A DNA stretch of 48,773 bases from Curtobacterium sp. MCBA15_001 (GTDB lineage: Bacteria; Actinomycetota; Actinomycetes; Actinomycetales; Microbacteriaceae). The position numbers and the translations under genes were made by a program. The stretch lies in the NCBI RefSeq assembly GCF_001864835.1, contig NZ_MJGI01000025.1:39340-88112 (forward strand), in the 5' to 3' direction. Numbering within the stretch: position 1 is the stretch's first letter; each line of letters opens with the position of its first letter. The notes beneath the pieces were generated by a model. It was not told the origin of the DNA. It saw nothing but the letters and a program-made list of their open reading frames with translations, and searched no databases. Positions 33,162 through 41,855 of this stretch are shown piece after piece.

Positions 33162-34088
33162 ATGGAACGGGAAGCGGCGCCGCTCGAGGTGGCTGTCGAT
33201 GCTTTCCTGCAGCACGCGGCACACGGGCGCGGTCTCAGCGAGCAGACGGTCCGGGCGTACCGGGGCGACCTCGAGGACCTCCGGCACTTCGCGGCCGCCC
33301 GCGGGGTCGACCGGGTCGACGCGCTCTCGCTCGAGGTGCTGCGCGACTGGCTCTGGGAAGCGAACGAGCGCGGCATGGCCCGGTCGAGCATCGCGCGGCG
33401 GTCCTCGTCGGCACGGGCCTTCACCCGGTGGGCGAGCGAGTCCGGACACGTGGCGACGGATCCCGGCGTCCGCCTTCGAGCTCCGAAGGGTGCGGCGCAC
33501 CTGCCGCGGGTCGTCACCGAGGACCAGGTGCGCGTGCTGCTCGACGGCCTGGCCGCCCGTGCGAGCACCGACGACCCCGGAGCGCTCCGCGACCTCGCAC
33601 TCGTCGAACTGCTCTACGCCGCCGCCATCCGGGTGAGCGAACTCGTCGGCATCGACGTCGGGGACCTGGACCGCGGACGCCTCACCGTGCGGGTGCTCGG
33701 GAAGGGCGGCAAGGAACGCATCGTCCCGTTCGGCGTGCCCGCTCGCGACGCAGTCGAGGCGTGGCTGGACCGCGGACGGCCGAGCATGCTGGTGCGTGGC
33801 GGGGAGCCGTCGACGGCGCTCTTCCTGGGGGACCGCGGGGCACGCCTGGGGGTCCGGAGCGCCTACCGCATCGTCGCGCGGCTGCTGGGAGACCTGCCTG
33901 GTGCAGGGCCGAGCGGGCCGCACACGTTCCGACACACGGCAGCGACGCACCTGCTCGACGGGGGAGCGGACCTGCGCGCCGTGCAGGAGCTCCTCGGCCA
34001 CGCGAGTCTCGGCACGACGCAGATCTACACGCACGTCTCCTCCGCACGTCTGCGCGAGGTCTACCGCACCGCCCACCCCCGGGCCTGA
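33162..34088 (+). CDS. xerC: Tyrosine recombinase XerC
   Basis: XerC resolves chromosome dimers with XerD at dif. The 308-residue protein has an N-terminal SAM-like core-binding domain and a C-terminal catalytic domain with all expected residues: R157 (AIRVSEL), K181 (GKGGKER), H254 and R257 (HTFRH), H280 (LGHASL) and nucleophile Y289 (IYTHV). The ATG at 33162 was chosen over an upstream open frame that overlaps dprA. It ends 9 bp before the convergent M23 gene; the two stop codons are part of TGAGCG-CGG-CGCTCA. Confidence 0.94.
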   Translation: MEREAAPLEVAVDAFLQHAAHGRGLSEQTVRAYRGDLEDLRHFAAARGVDRVDALSLEVLRDWLWEANERGMARSSIARRSSSARAFTRWASESGHVATDPGVRLRAPKGAAHLPRVVTEDQVRVLLDGLAARASTDDPGALRDLALVELLYAAAIRVSELVGIDVGDLDRGRLTVRVLGKGGKERIVPFGVPARDAVEAWLDRGRPSMLVRGGEPSTALFLGDRGARLGVRSAYRIVARLLGDLPGAGPSGPHTFRHTAATHLLDGGADLRAVQELLGHASLGTTQIYTHVSSARLREVYRTAHPRA

Positions 34089-34097
34089 GCGCGGCGC

Positions 34098-34730
34098 TCA
34101 CCCCGGCCAGTCCGCGTCGGGCAGCAGCACCGGCCACTCGGCGCGAGGCAGGTACGGCATCGGGTCGACGTACCGGTCGTCGAGTCGAGCGCCGAGGTGC
34201 ACGCACGGAGCGCTCGCCGGGCAGTGCCCGACCGCGACGGTGCCGACGTCCGATCCTCGTGCCACCTGCTGTCCCGCCGTCACCGTCGGGACGACCGAGT
34301 CCAGGGTGCTGACGAGCCCTGATCCGTGGTCGATCGTCACGACGCCCCGACCCGCGACCTGGCCGGCGAACGTCACGGTGCCGTCGTCCACCGCGACTGC
34401 TGGCGTCCCGAGCGGCGCGGCGACGTCGATGCCGCGGTGTCCTGGGCCGTAGTCGCCGTCGGGCGCTTCCCACGGTCGCTCGACGACCCGGCTGCCGGTC
34501 GGCCACACCCACGGCGCGGGGTCCGGGACCTGCGCAGCGAGCGCGTTCGCTGGTGTCCCGTCGACGTTCGACCCCAGCGGCATCGGCGGCGCGGCGAGCA
34601 CGGCGGACCCGGGTGCGACGGGCACTCGGCCGGCGAGCACGGTCGCGGTGAGCACCAGCACGAGCACGAGCACGAGTACGAGCACGAGCACGAGCCCCAG
34701 CAGCCGGGGGTGGCGGATCGGACACGTCAT
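34098..34730 (-). CDS. M23 family metallopeptidase with a repeat-built signal peptide
   Basis: This 210-residue exported protein carries an M23/LytM peptidoglycan endopeptidase domain in its C-terminal half, with the zinc motif H-x3-D in GHRGIDVA and the later His in CVHLGAR. The first His of the usual H-x-H is Cys here, as in a common actinobacterial subfamily with C-x-H. The signal sequence (RHPRLLG followed by seven Leu-Val alternations) is encoded by a CACGAG-type hexanucleotide microsatellite. The ATG at 34730 gives a basic n-region before the hydrophobic core. It is divergent from the MFS gene and convergent with xerC. It may cut peptidoglycan or act as a scaffold for a partner enzyme. 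Confidence 0.87.
   Translation of the reverse strand: MTCPIRHPRLLGLVLVLVLVLVLVLVLTATVLAGRVPVAPGSAVLAAPPMPLGSNVDGTPANALAAQVPDPAPWVWPTGSRVVERPWEAPDGDYGPGHRGIDVAAPLGTPAVAVDDGTVTFAGQVAGRGVVTIDHGSGLVSTLDSVVPTVTAGQQVARGSDVGTVAVGHCPASAPCVHLGARLDDRYVDPMPYLPRAEWPVLLPDADWPG
34650..34697. repeat. Hexanucleotide microsatellite in the M23 signal peptide
   Basis: Eight consecutive 6-bp units of the type GAGCAC run from 34650 to 34697 with single-base variants (CAGCAC, GAGTAC, GAGCCC). On the - strand they encode alternating Val and Leu in the hydrophobic core of the signal peptide. Gain or loss of a unit would keep the frame and change the core by two residues. Confidence 0.9.
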
Positions 34731-35123
34731 GTGGCGAGCCTGGCGGGGTGGAGCCGGATGAGTGCCTGCGGCGGGTCGATCTGTGGATGGGGCTGCGCGC
34801 CTCCCGGATGTGGAGGAGACCACGCGCGCCGGTCGCGCGACAGAACCGACGTCGTACGACAGCGGCGGTGTCGTTCCGAGTCGGCGACGCGGGCCGGCAC
34901 GCCCGACACCACCCCGTGCGACACCAACCCGCGCGCCACCAACCGGCGCGACACCCGAACCGCGCGCCACCGGACGCACCACCCCGACCCGGTTATGACC
35001 ACTCGCCGATCGGAGAGTACAGTCGGGGCCGCTCCGGAACACGCAACGCCGCTCGGACGGCGAACCAGCCGACCGCCGGAGCACCGTGCCCACAGCAGCA
35101 CGGCGGCAGAACCCAGGAGCATC
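34731..35123. other. 393-bp intergenic region between the divergent M23 and MFS genes
   Basis: No supported gene was found here. The region includes a 10-bp palindrome GTCGTACGAC (34851-34860) and four imperfect repeats of about 15 bp of the type CCCGCGCGCCACCAA (34913-34973). TACAGT at 35018-35023 is a possible -10 for the MFS gene. An in-frame ATG at 34995 would extend the MFS N-terminus by 43 low-complexity residues, but it lacks a good RBS. Confidence 0.6.
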
Positions 35124-36566
35124 GTGACCACCACAGCCACCGGGCACGGCGAAGACCGTGCGTTCAAGGGGAAGGTCACACTGTTCGCCATCGCGGCGGC
35201 GGTCGGTGGCTTCCTGTTCGGTTTCGACTCGTCCGTCATCAACGGTGCGGTCGACGCGATCAAGGGACAGTTCGACCTGAGCGACGCCGCGAGCGGCTTC
35301 GCAGTGGCCTCCGCCCTGATCGGTTGCGCGTTCGGCGCCTACTTCGCCGGCCGCCTGGCGGACCGCTGGGGCCGCACCCGCGTCATGTTCTGGGCCGCGG
35401 TGCTCTTCTTCGTCAGCTCGATCGGCTCGGCGTTCGCGTTCGCGACGTGGGACTTCGTCCTCTGGCGCCTGGTCGGCGGTCTCGGCATCGGCACCGCGTC
35501 GGTCATCGCTCCGGCGTACATCTCCGAGGTCGCGCCGAAGGCCATCCGAGGTCGCCTGGCCTCGTTCCAGCAGCTCGCGATCACGCTCGGCATCTTCGCC
35601 GCCCTGCTCTCCGACCAGTTCTTCGCCGTCACGGCGGGCAGCGCCTCGGCCGAGGTCTTCGGTCTGCCCGCGTGGCGCTGGATGTTCCTGGTCGGCGTGG
35701 TCCCGTCGGTCGTCTACGGCATCCTGGCGATCACGCTGCCAGAGTCGCCGCGGTACCTGCTCACCAAGGGCCGGACGGACGACGCGCGCGAGGTGATGGG
35801 CAAGATCGTCCCGCGCGACACGGTGAACACGAGCCTGGAGGAGATCCAGGACGGCATCAAGAAGGAAGCGAACGAGAAGAAGGGCTCGATCCGGGGCAAC
35901 CGCTTCGGTCTGCAGCCCATCGTCTGGGTCGGCATCATCCTGGCCGTGCTGCAGCAGTTCGTCGGCATCAACGTGATCTTCTACTACTCGACGACGCTGT
36001 GGCAGGCCGTCGGCTTCAAGGAGGACCAGTCCTTCCTGATCTCGACGATCACCTCGGTGGTGAACGTCGCCGTGACGTTCATCGCGATCTTCACGGTGGA
36101 CAAGCTCGGTCGCAAGCCGCTGCTGATCGCCGGGTCGGCGGGCATGTTCGTGTCGCTGCTCATGGTCGCCATCGCGTTCTCGCAGGCGACCATCGTGGAC
36201 GGTGCGCCGAAGCTGCCCGGCTCGTGGGGCATCATCGCGTTGGTCTTCGCGAACCTGTTCGTCGTGTCGTTCGGTGCCACGTGGGGTCCGCTCATGTGGG
36301 TGCTGCTCGGCGAGATGTTCCCGAACCGCATCCGTGCCACGGCGCTCGGCATCGGCTCGTCCGCCAACTGGATCGCGAACTTCCTGGTCACGATCACGTT
36401 CCCGGTGCTGTCCGGGTTCAACCTGACGGTCACCTACGGCATCTACGCGCTGTTCGCCCTGCTGTCGCTGTTCTTCGTCATCGCGAAGATCCCGGAGACC
36501 AAGGGCCGCTCGCTCGAGGAGATGGGCATCACCGCCGAGGGCGACACGGTCGACGCCAAGGCGTAG
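35124..36566 (+). CDS. Sugar porter family MFS transporter
   Basis: The 480-residue protein is a 12-helix major facilitator of the sugar porter family, probably a proton-coupled sugar symporter. Diagnostic motifs are [14 protein letters not shown] in helix 1, DRWGRTR and DKLGRKP in the two A-motif loops, LPESPRYLL after helix 6, [13 protein letters not shown] in helix 7, and [10 protein letters not shown] after helix 12. The GTG at 35124 has AGGAGC as RBS and was preferred over the ATG at 34995. Sugar specificity cannot be read. A strong palindromic terminator follows. Confidence 0.93.
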   Translation: MTTTATGHGEDRAFKGKVTLFAIAAAVGGFLFGFDSSVINGAVDAIKGQFDLSDAASGFAVASALIGCAFGAYFAGRLADRWGRTRVMFWAAVLFFVSSIGSAFAFATWDFVLWRLVGGLGIGTASVIAPAYISEVAPKAIRGRLASFQQLAITLGIFAALLSDQFFAVTAGSASAEVFGLPAWRWMFLVGVVPSVVYGILAITLPESPRYLLTKGRTDDAREVMGKIVPRDTVNTSLEEIQDGIKKEANEKKGSIRGNRFGLQPIVWVGIILAVLQQFVGINVIFYYSTTLWQAVGFKEDQSFLISTITSVVNVAVTFIAIFTVDKLGRKPLLIAGSAGMFVSLLMVAIAFSQATIVDGAPKLPGSWGIIALVFANLFVVSFGATWGPLMWVLLGEMFPNRIRATALGIGSSANWIANFLVTITFPVLSGFNLTVTYGIYALFALLSLFFVIAKIPETKGRSLEEMGITAEGDTVDAKA

Positions 36567-36579
36567 ACCCAGCCACACA

Positions 36580-36620
36580 CAGGAGGCACGGTGCGGGTCC
36601 GACCCGCACCGTGCCTCCTG
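36580..36620 (+). terminator. Palindromic terminator after the MFS gene
   Basis: The 20-bp arms CAGGAGGCACGGTGCGGGTC (36580-36599) and its complement (36601-36620) flank a single C and are followed by TCTGTTCCT. The next gene (rpsB) is on the same strand, so this copy insulates rpsB rather than serving convergent genes. Confidence 0.8.
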
Positions 36621-36631
36621 TCTGTTCCTGC

Positions 36632-36825
36632 TAGTATCGCTTCAGCAGCGCGCTGTGCGCGCTGACTTCGCGTGTCCACGTGGCGCACCCGATCACCGGT
36701 CCCGTTCTCGAACGGGCGGTCGCGTGCCAGGGCACCAGGGACCACGACCTCCGGTCGTGATCGACACAACCGCACCAGGTGCACGGCCATGCCGTGCGCC
36801 GAGAACACATGAAGGAGGACGGCAC
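36632..36825 (+). promoter_or_regulatory. rpsB promoter and structured leader with four hairpins
   Basis: TAGTAT at 36632-36637 is a plausible -10 box. The following leader of about 185 nt contains four perfect short hairpins: AGCGCGC/GCGCGCT (36647-36663), CCCGTTC/GAACGGG (36701-36716), CACGACC/GGTCGTG (36743-36759) and GCACGG/CCGTGC (36781-36797). GAAGGAGG (36811-36818) is the rpsB RBS. The density of stems suggests leader-mediated control, perhaps by S2, but no known family was recognised. Confidence 0.5.
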
Positions 36826-37719
36826 ATGGCCGTCGTCACCATCCGCCAGCTGCTCGACAGCGGCGTCCACTTCGGACACCAGACCCGTCGGTGGAACCCG
36901 AAGGTGAAGCGATTCATCCTCGCCGAGCGCTCGGGCATCCACATCATCGACCTGCAGCAGTCGCTGGCCTTCATCGACCGCGCGTACGACTTCGTCAAGG
37001 AGACGGTCGCGCACGGTGGCACGATCCTCTTCGTGGGCACCAAGAAGCAGGCCCAGGGCTCCATCGCCGAGCAGGCGACCCGCGTCGGCCAGCCGTACGT
37101 CAACCAGCGTTGGCTCGGCGGTCTGCTCACGAACTTCCAGACGGTCTCCAAGCGCCTCGCGCGCATGAAGGAGCTCGAGGAGATCGACTTCGACGACACG
37201 ACGAAGGGCTTCACCAAGAAGGAGCTCCTCATCAAGAAGCGCGAGCTGGACAAGCTCCACAAGACCCTCGGCGGCATCCGCAACCTCACGCGGACCCCGA
37301 GCGCGCTCTGGATCGTCGACACGAAGAAGGAGCACCTCGCCGTCGACGAAGCGCAGAAGCTCGGGATCCCGGTCATCGGCATCCTCGACACCAACTGCGA
37401 CCCCGACGAGATCGCCTACCCGATCCCGGGCAACGACGACGCGATCCGCTCCGTCGGCCTGCTGACCCGCATCATCGCGGACGCCGCTGCCGAGGGCCTC
37501 AAGACCCGTCACAACGGTGGCGACGAGGAAGAGGCCGAGCCGCTCGCCGAGTGGGAGCAGGAGCTCCTCGGTGGCGAGACCGCCGCCCCGGCCGCCGAGA
37601 CCGCCGCGCCCGCCGCCGAGACCCCGGTCGAGGAGAACGACGCCGACGCGCAGGTCGCCGCGAAGGAGATCGGCGAGCCGATCGCCGCCGACGCGAAGAA
37701 CGCCACCCCCGCCGAGTGA
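36826..37719 (+). CDS. rpsB: 30S ribosomal protein S2
   Basis: S2 is a late-binding 30S protein. The 297-residue protein starts with the typical [21 protein letters not shown] and contains [13 protein letters not shown] and the [15 protein letters not shown] segment. The C-terminus is extended by about 50 residues with an acidic, Ala-rich tail containing a repeated ETAAPAA unit, typical of actinobacteria. The start ATG follows GAAGGAGG. tsf follows after 85 bp and a hairpin. Confidence 0.97.
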   Translation: MAVVTIRQLLDSGVHFGHQTRRWNPKVKRFILAERSGIHIIDLQQSLAFIDRAYDFVKETVAHGGTILFVGTKKQAQGSIAEQATRVGQPYVNQRWLGGLLTNFQTVSKRLARMKELEEIDFDDTTKGFTKKELLIKKRELDKLHKTLGGIRNLTRTPSALWIVDTKKEHLAVDEAQKLGIPVIGILDTNCDPDEIAYPIPGNDDAIRSVGLLTRIIADAAAEGLKTRHNGGDEEEAEPLAEWEQELLGGETAAPAAETAAPAAETPVEENDADAQVAAKEIGEPIAADAKNATPAE

Positions 37720-37723
37720 CCGT

Positions 37724-37759
37724 CCGAGGGCGCCGGGCCACCCGGCCCGGCGCCCTCGG
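37724..37759 (+). terminator. Hairpin between rpsB and tsf
   Basis: A perfect 16-bp stem, CCGAGGGCGCCGGGCC (37724-37739) with its complement (37744-37759), has a four-base loop (ACCC). No T-tract follows. It probably attenuates read-through or protects the rpsB mRNA 3' end, setting the S2:EF-Ts ratio. Confidence 0.6.
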
Positions 37760-37804
37760 CTCCGCTCTCCCACACACGCACAGTCCCAGAAAGGACGCCA
37801 GGCA

Positions 37805-38632
37805 ATGGCAAACTTCACCGCACAGGACGTGAAGAAGCTCCGCGAGGACCTCGGGGCCGGCATGATGGACGCGAAGAACGCGCTCGTCGAGGCCGACGGC
37901 GACTACGACAAGGCCGTCGAGCTGCTCCGCATCAAGGGTGCCAAGGCCGTCGCCAAGCGCGACGACCGTGCCACCTCCGAAGGTGTCGTCGTCGCGACCG
38001 CCGACAACGGTGCCGCCACCGTCGTCGAGCTCGCCAGCGAGACCGACTTCGTCGCGAAGAACGAGAAGTTCACCACCCTCGCCGACAAGGTCCTCGCCGC
38101 GGTCGCCGCTGCGGGTGCCACCGACGTCGCGTCGGCCAACCAGGCCCCGCTCGACGGCAAGACCGTCCTCGACGTCGTCAACGAGAGCGCCGCGGCGCTC
38201 GGCGAGAAGCTCGAGGTCCGCACGGTCCGCCGTGTCGAGGGCTCGGCCTTCGAGATCTACCTGCACAAGACCAGCCAGGACCTGCCCCCGCAGATCGCTG
38301 TCGTCGTCGCCTACCAGGGCGACAACGCGGCCGAGGCCCGTTCGATCGCACAGCACGTCGCGTTCGCGAACCCGTCGTACCTGACGCGCGACGAGGTCCC
38401 GGCCGAGGCCATCGAGAAGGAGCGCGCGACCGTCGAGGCGATCACGCGCGAAGAGGGCAAGCCCGAGGCTGCTCTCCCGAAGATCGTCGAGGGTCGCGTG
38501 AACGCCTTCATCAAGGGCATCGCGCTGCTCGACCAGGACTACGCGAAGGACAACAAGATCTCCGTCGCGAAGGCCGCCGAGAACGCCGGCATCACGATCC
38601 AGGGCTTCGCCCGCGTCAAGGTCGGCGCGTAA
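37805..38632 (+). CDS. tsf: Elongation factor Ts
   Basis: EF-Ts is the guanine-nucleotide exchange factor of EF-Tu. The 275 residues comprise the UBA-like N-terminus (VKKLREDLGAGMMDAKNAL) with the family signature, the core motif ETDFVAKNEKF that contacts EF-Tu, and two dimerisation subdomains. The ATG follows AGAAAGGA. A strong stem-loop terminator follows 10 bp after the stop. Confidence 0.97.
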   Translation: MANFTAQDVKKLREDLGAGMMDAKNALVEADGDYDKAVELLRIKGAKAVAKRDDRATSEGVVVATADNGAATVVELASETDFVAKNEKFTTLADKVLAAVAAAGATDVASANQAPLDGKTVLDVVNESAAALGEKLEVRTVRRVEGSAFEIYLHKTSQDLPPQIAVVVAYQGDNAAEARSIAQHVAFANPSYLTRDEVPAEAIEKERATVEAITREEGKPEAALPKIVEGRVNAFIKGIALLDQDYAKDNKISVAKAAENAGITIQGFARVKVGA

Positions 38633-38642
38633 CGAACCCGTG

Positions 38643-38677
38643 ACGGGGCCAGGAACCACATCGGTTCCTGGCCCCGT
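38643..38677 (+). terminator. Intrinsic terminator after tsf
   Basis: A perfect 15-bp stem ACGGGGCCAGGAACC / GGTTCCTGGCCCCGT with an ACATC loop is followed by TTCTG. It separates rpsB-tsf from pyrH. Confidence 0.82.
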
Positions 38678-38784
38678 TTCTGCGCGCTGCGGCGCGTGCA
38701 CCGGTCTGGAGGCTCGACGCGTCTCCGCCGGACCGGCTGCGGCCGGGTAGATTCCCACGAGACATTCGACGAAGGGTGCGACAC

Positions 38785-39504
38785 ATGACCGACGAGAAGA
38801 CCGGACGACGACGCGTCCTGCTGAAGCTCTCGGGAGAGGCCTTCGGCGCCGGCTCCCTCGGGGTGAACCCCGACGTCATCGGCACCATCGCGCGGGAGAT
38901 CGCCGTGGCGGCGCGCGAGGTCGAGGTCGCGATCGTGGTCGGCGGCGGGAACTTCTTCCGCGGCGCCGAGCTCTCGCAGCGCGGCATGGACCGTGGCCGC
39001 GCCGACTACATGGGCATGCTCGGCACCGTGATGAACGCCCTCGCGCTGCAGGACTTCCTCGAGCAGGCCGGTGCCGCCACCCGCGTGCAGTCCGCGATCA
39101 GCATGACCCAGGTCGCGGAGCCCTACATCCCGCGGCGCGCCGAGCGGCACCTGGAGAAGGGCCGGGTCGTCATCTTCGGCGCCGGTGCGGGACTGCCGTA
39201 CTTCTCCACGGACACCGTCGCTGCGCAGCGGGCGCTCGAGATCGGCGCGACCGAGGTCCTCGTCGCCAAGAACGGCGTCGACGGGGTCTACTCCGCCGAC
39301 CCGAAGAAGGACCCGTCGGCCCAGAAGCTGGACCACGTGACGTACCAGGACGCCCTGCTCAAGGGGCTCAAGGTCGTCGACGCCACCGCGTTCTCGCTCT
39401 GCATGGACAACGGCATGCCCATGCACGTGTTCGGCATGGAGGGCGAGGGGAACGTCCAGGCGGCGATCCGCGGTGAGCGCATCGGCACGGTGGTCAGCAA
39501 CTGA
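38785..39504 (+). CDS. pyrH: Uridylate kinase
   Basis: PyrH phosphorylates UMP to UDP. The 239-residue protein has the amino-acid-kinase fold signature: [12 protein letters not shown] at the N-terminus, [10 protein letters not shown], and [12 protein letters not shown] near the phosphate site. The ATG at 38785 (MTDEKTG) is used; another in-frame start lies three codons upstream. TAGATT at 38748-38753 is a probable -10. frr follows after 46 bp with its own possible -10 (TAGACT, 39519-39524). Confidence 0.96.
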   Translation: MTDEKTGRRRVLLKLSGEAFGAGSLGVNPDVIGTIAREIAVAAREVEVAIVVGGGNFFRGAELSQRGMDRGRADYMGMLGTVMNALALQDFLEQAGAATRVQSAISMTQVAEPYIPRRAERHLEKGRVVIFGAGAGLPYFSTDTVAAQRALEIGATEVLVAKNGVDGVYSADPKKDPSAQKLDHVTYQDALLKGLKVVDATAFSLCMDNGMPMHVFGMEGEGNVQAAIRGERIGTVVSN

Positions 39505-39550
39505 CCCCCTCGGCTGACTAGACTCGACGACGTACCGAAGGAGAACCACC

Positions 39551-40105
39551 GTGATCAGTGATGTCATGACCGAGGCCACCGAGAAGATGGCGAAGGCGGT
39601 CGACGTCGCGAAGGACGACTTCGCCACCGTCCGGACCGGCCGCATCAACGCCGCGCTCTTCCAGAAGATCCCCGTGGACTACTACGGTTCCCCGACGCCC
39701 CTCGCGCAGCTGGCGTCGCTCCAGACGCCCGAGGCCCGCACGCTCATCGTGACGCCGTACGACAAGACCGCGCTCAAGGAGATCGAGCGGTCCATCGCGA
39801 CCTTCCCGAACCTCGGTGCGAGCCCGACGAACGACGGCGAGATCGTGCGCGTCACGATCCCGGAGCTCACGCAGGACCGCCGCAAGGAGTTCGTGAAGCT
39901 GGTCCGCGGCAAGGGCGAGGACCACAAGGTCGTCATCCGCAACATCCGCCGCAAGGCCAAGGACGACCTCGACGCGCTGAAGGGCGAGATCTCGGACGAC
40001 GAGATCGCCCGCAGCGACAAGGACCTCGAGGTCCTCACGAAGAAGCACGTCGACCTCATCGACGAAGCGCTCAAGAAGAAGGAAGCCGAACTCCTCGAGG
40101 TCTGA
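39551..40105 (+). CDS. frr: Ribosome recycling factor
   Basis: RRF splits post-termination ribosomes with EF-G. The 184-residue protein matches family size and contains [29 protein letters not shown]-like [36 protein letters not shown] and a C-terminal coiled-coil region. The GTG start has AAGGAGAA upstream; an ATG nine codons later is a less likely alternative. Its TGA shares one base with the cdsA ATG. Confidence 0.97.
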   Translation: MISDVMTEATEKMAKAVDVAKDDFATVRTGRINAALFQKIPVDYYGSPTPLAQLASLQTPEARTLIVTPYDKTALKEIERSIATFPNLGASPTNDGEIVRVTIPELTQDRRKEFVKLVRGKGEDHKVVIRNIRRKAKDDLDALKGEISDDEIARSDKDLEVLTKKHVDLIDEALKKKEAELLEV

Positions 40106-41124
40106 TGCCGCGTCGTGACGAGGGCGCAGACCGCCCGACAGCAGATGACCCCCGTCCAGCGGCGAAGGGCCTGAGGCACGACTTCGATGCCCGGGCCCGC
40201 GCCGCGCGGGACGACTTCGAAGCCCAGCTCCGGCAGCGCAGGGCGTCGTTCGACGCACGTCGCGCCTCGTTCGACGCGCGCAACGAGGCCCTGACCGCAC
40301 GGACCGGCCGGAACCTGCCGGCCGCCATCGCCATCGCACTGGCCTTCGCCGTGGTCATGCTCGGGTCGCTCTTGATCCAGCCGCCGGTCTTCATGATCGT
40401 GGCGGCGTTCCTGACCGGGTTCGGCGTGTACGAGCTGGCGAGTGCGATGCGCTTCGCCGGGCGCGACGTCCCGCGTGTCCCGAGCGTCATCGTCGGTGTC
40501 GCGATGGTGCCCGCGGCCTTCCTCGGTGGTCAGGTCCAGGCGCTCTTCACGATCCTCGGCGGCATCGTGCTCATCACGCTGTGGCGCCTGGTCGAGGTCG
40601 CGGTGGCCCGGCAGAAGCCCTCCCCGGGCAACGTCGCCCGGGACCTGACGAACGGTCTGTTCGTGCAGGCGTACGTCACCCTGCTCTGCGCGTGCGTCGT
40701 TCTGCTGTCCGCGCTGCCCGAGGGCAACCTGTGGGTCGTCGGCTTCATCCTGGTGGTCGTCGCGGTGGACACCGGCGCGTACGCCACCGGACTGAACCTC
40801 GGGAAACACCCGATGGCGCCGCGGATCAGCCCGAAGAAGACGTGGGAGGGCTTCGCCGGCTCGGTCGCCGCCAGCATCGTCATGGGCATCCTGGTCTCCT
40901 GGCTGATGCTCGGCATGCCGTGGTGGTTCGGCATCATCCTGGGGGTGTTGATCTCCGGCTCGGCGACCCTGGGCGACCTGACCGAGTCGATGATCAAGCG
41001 CGACCTCGGCATCAAGGACATCTCCTCGTTCCTGCCCGGGCACGGGGGACTGCTCGACCGGATCGACAGCATCCTGCCCTCGGCCGCCGTCGCGTACGTG
41101 CTGTACCTCATCGTCAACCACTGA
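40105..41124 (+). CDS. cdsA: Phosphatidate cytidylyltransferase
   Basis: CdsA makes CDP-diacylglycerol, the precursor of phosphatidylglycerol and phosphatidylinositol lipids. The C-terminal signature GSATLGDLTESMIKRDLGIKD and DSILPSAAVAYVL are present, after about eight hydrophobic helices. The 339 residues include an unusual charged N-terminal region of about 65 residues with a repeated FDAR unit (ASFDARRASFDARNEA), likely a cytoplasmic helix. The start codon overlaps the frr stop by one base (TGATG). Confidence 0.93.
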   Translation: MPRRDEGADRPTADDPRPAAKGLRHDFDARARAARDDFEAQLRQRRASFDARRASFDARNEALTARTGRNLPAAIAIALAFAVVMLGSLLIQPPVFMIVAAFLTGFGVYELASAMRFAGRDVPRVPSVIVGVAMVPAAFLGGQVQALFTILGGIVLITLWRLVEVAVARQKPSPGNVARDLTNGLFVQAYVTLLCACVVLLSALPEGNLWVVGFILVVVAVDTGAYATGLNLGKHPMAPRISPKKTWEGFAGSVAASIVMGILVSWLMLGMPWWFGIILGVLISGSATLGDLTESMIKRDLGIKDISSFLPGHGGLLDRIDSILPSAAVAYVLYLIVNH

Positions 41125-41216
41125 GCGACGGAGCGACCGAGCGACTGAGTGACCCCGGGGGTGAGCGCTCCGCGCGTCCAGCTGGCGCCAGGGGAGTGTG
41201 CTGGCAGAATGTCGCC

Positions 41217-41765
41217 GTGCCCACGACGTTCCCGACAGCTCCCCGTTCGGTCCTCGGCTACGACATCGACGAGGTCGAGCGTTTCCTGGAGGACGCGCGC
41301 CGCGCCTACACGGCCGACGACAGCGCGCCCGGGATCGAAGCCGCCAAGATCCGTGCCACCGCCTTCTCGATGAAGAAGGGCGGGTACTCGACCCAACACG
41401 TCGACGCCGCGCTCGAGCGTCTCGAGGACGCCTTCGCGAACCGGGAGCGCGAGCGTGAGATCGCTGACTCCGGGCAGAAGTCCTGGTACGCCGACGCGCG
41501 CACGAAGGCCTCCGACGTCGTCGCCCGGCTCGACCGGCCGGACGGGCAGCGCTTCCACCGCGTCAACGTGCTCGCGACCGGCTACCACCCGAAGGACGTC
41601 GATGCCTTCGCCCGGCGTCTGGGCGGGTACTTCCGTGACGGCAAGCCGCTCAGCCTGACCGAGGTCCGGTCGATCGTGTTCCGCCCGAAGCACGGCGGCT
41701 ACCGCGAGGCCCAGGTCGACGCGCTCCTCGACGCCGTCGTCGAGGTCATGCTCGCCGTCCGCTGA
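41217..41765 (+). CDS. DivIVA-domain protein with internal duplication
   Basis: This 182-residue protein shows two copies of a DivIVA-like unit: YDIDEVERFLEDARRAY with FSMKKGGYSTQHVDAALERLEDAF in the first half, and YHPKDVDAFARRLGGYF with FRPKHGGYREAQVDALLDAVVEVM in the second. The repeats carry the GY-x-xxxVD pattern common to actinobacterial DivIVA/Wag31-related membrane-binding modules. There is no long coiled coil, unlike DivIVA itself. The GTG start is 92 bp after cdsA, with GCAGAAT just upstream as a possible -10. A role at cell poles or the septum is likely by family, but not shown. Confidence 0.82.
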   Translation: MPTTFPTAPRSVLGYDIDEVERFLEDARRAYTADDSAPGIEAAKIRATAFSMKKGGYSTQHVDAALERLEDAFANREREREIADSGQKSWYADARTKASDVVARLDRPDGQRFHRVNVLATGYHPKDVDAFARRLGGYFRDGKPLSLTEVRSIVFRPKHGGYREAQVDALLDAVVEVMLAVR

Positions 41766-41855
41766 CCTCCGCTGACGTCGGCGCGCGGTCGATCGCGACG
41801 CGCTGGCAGGATGCGCTTCGTTTTCCGTGATCGTTCCGTTATCCTGGTCGGACTC

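Noticed and set aside
30018..34088. Complete natural competence locus
   Set aside because: yraN, comM and dprA are widespread in non-competent bacteria, and no uptake genes (comEA, comEC, pilus) are in the window.
33162..34088. Phage or integron integrase
   Set aside because: Position after dprA and all residues fit chromosomal XerC; no attachment site, phage gene or cassette array is nearby.
34650..34697. On/off phase variation of the M23 gene
   Set aside because: The repeat unit is six bases, so slippage cannot shift the frame; only length tuning is possible.
34098..36578. An 826-residue minus-strand ORF covering the MFS gene
   Set aside because: The part above 34730 is the complement of a clear sugar porter gene; long antisense frames are common in GC-rich DNA.
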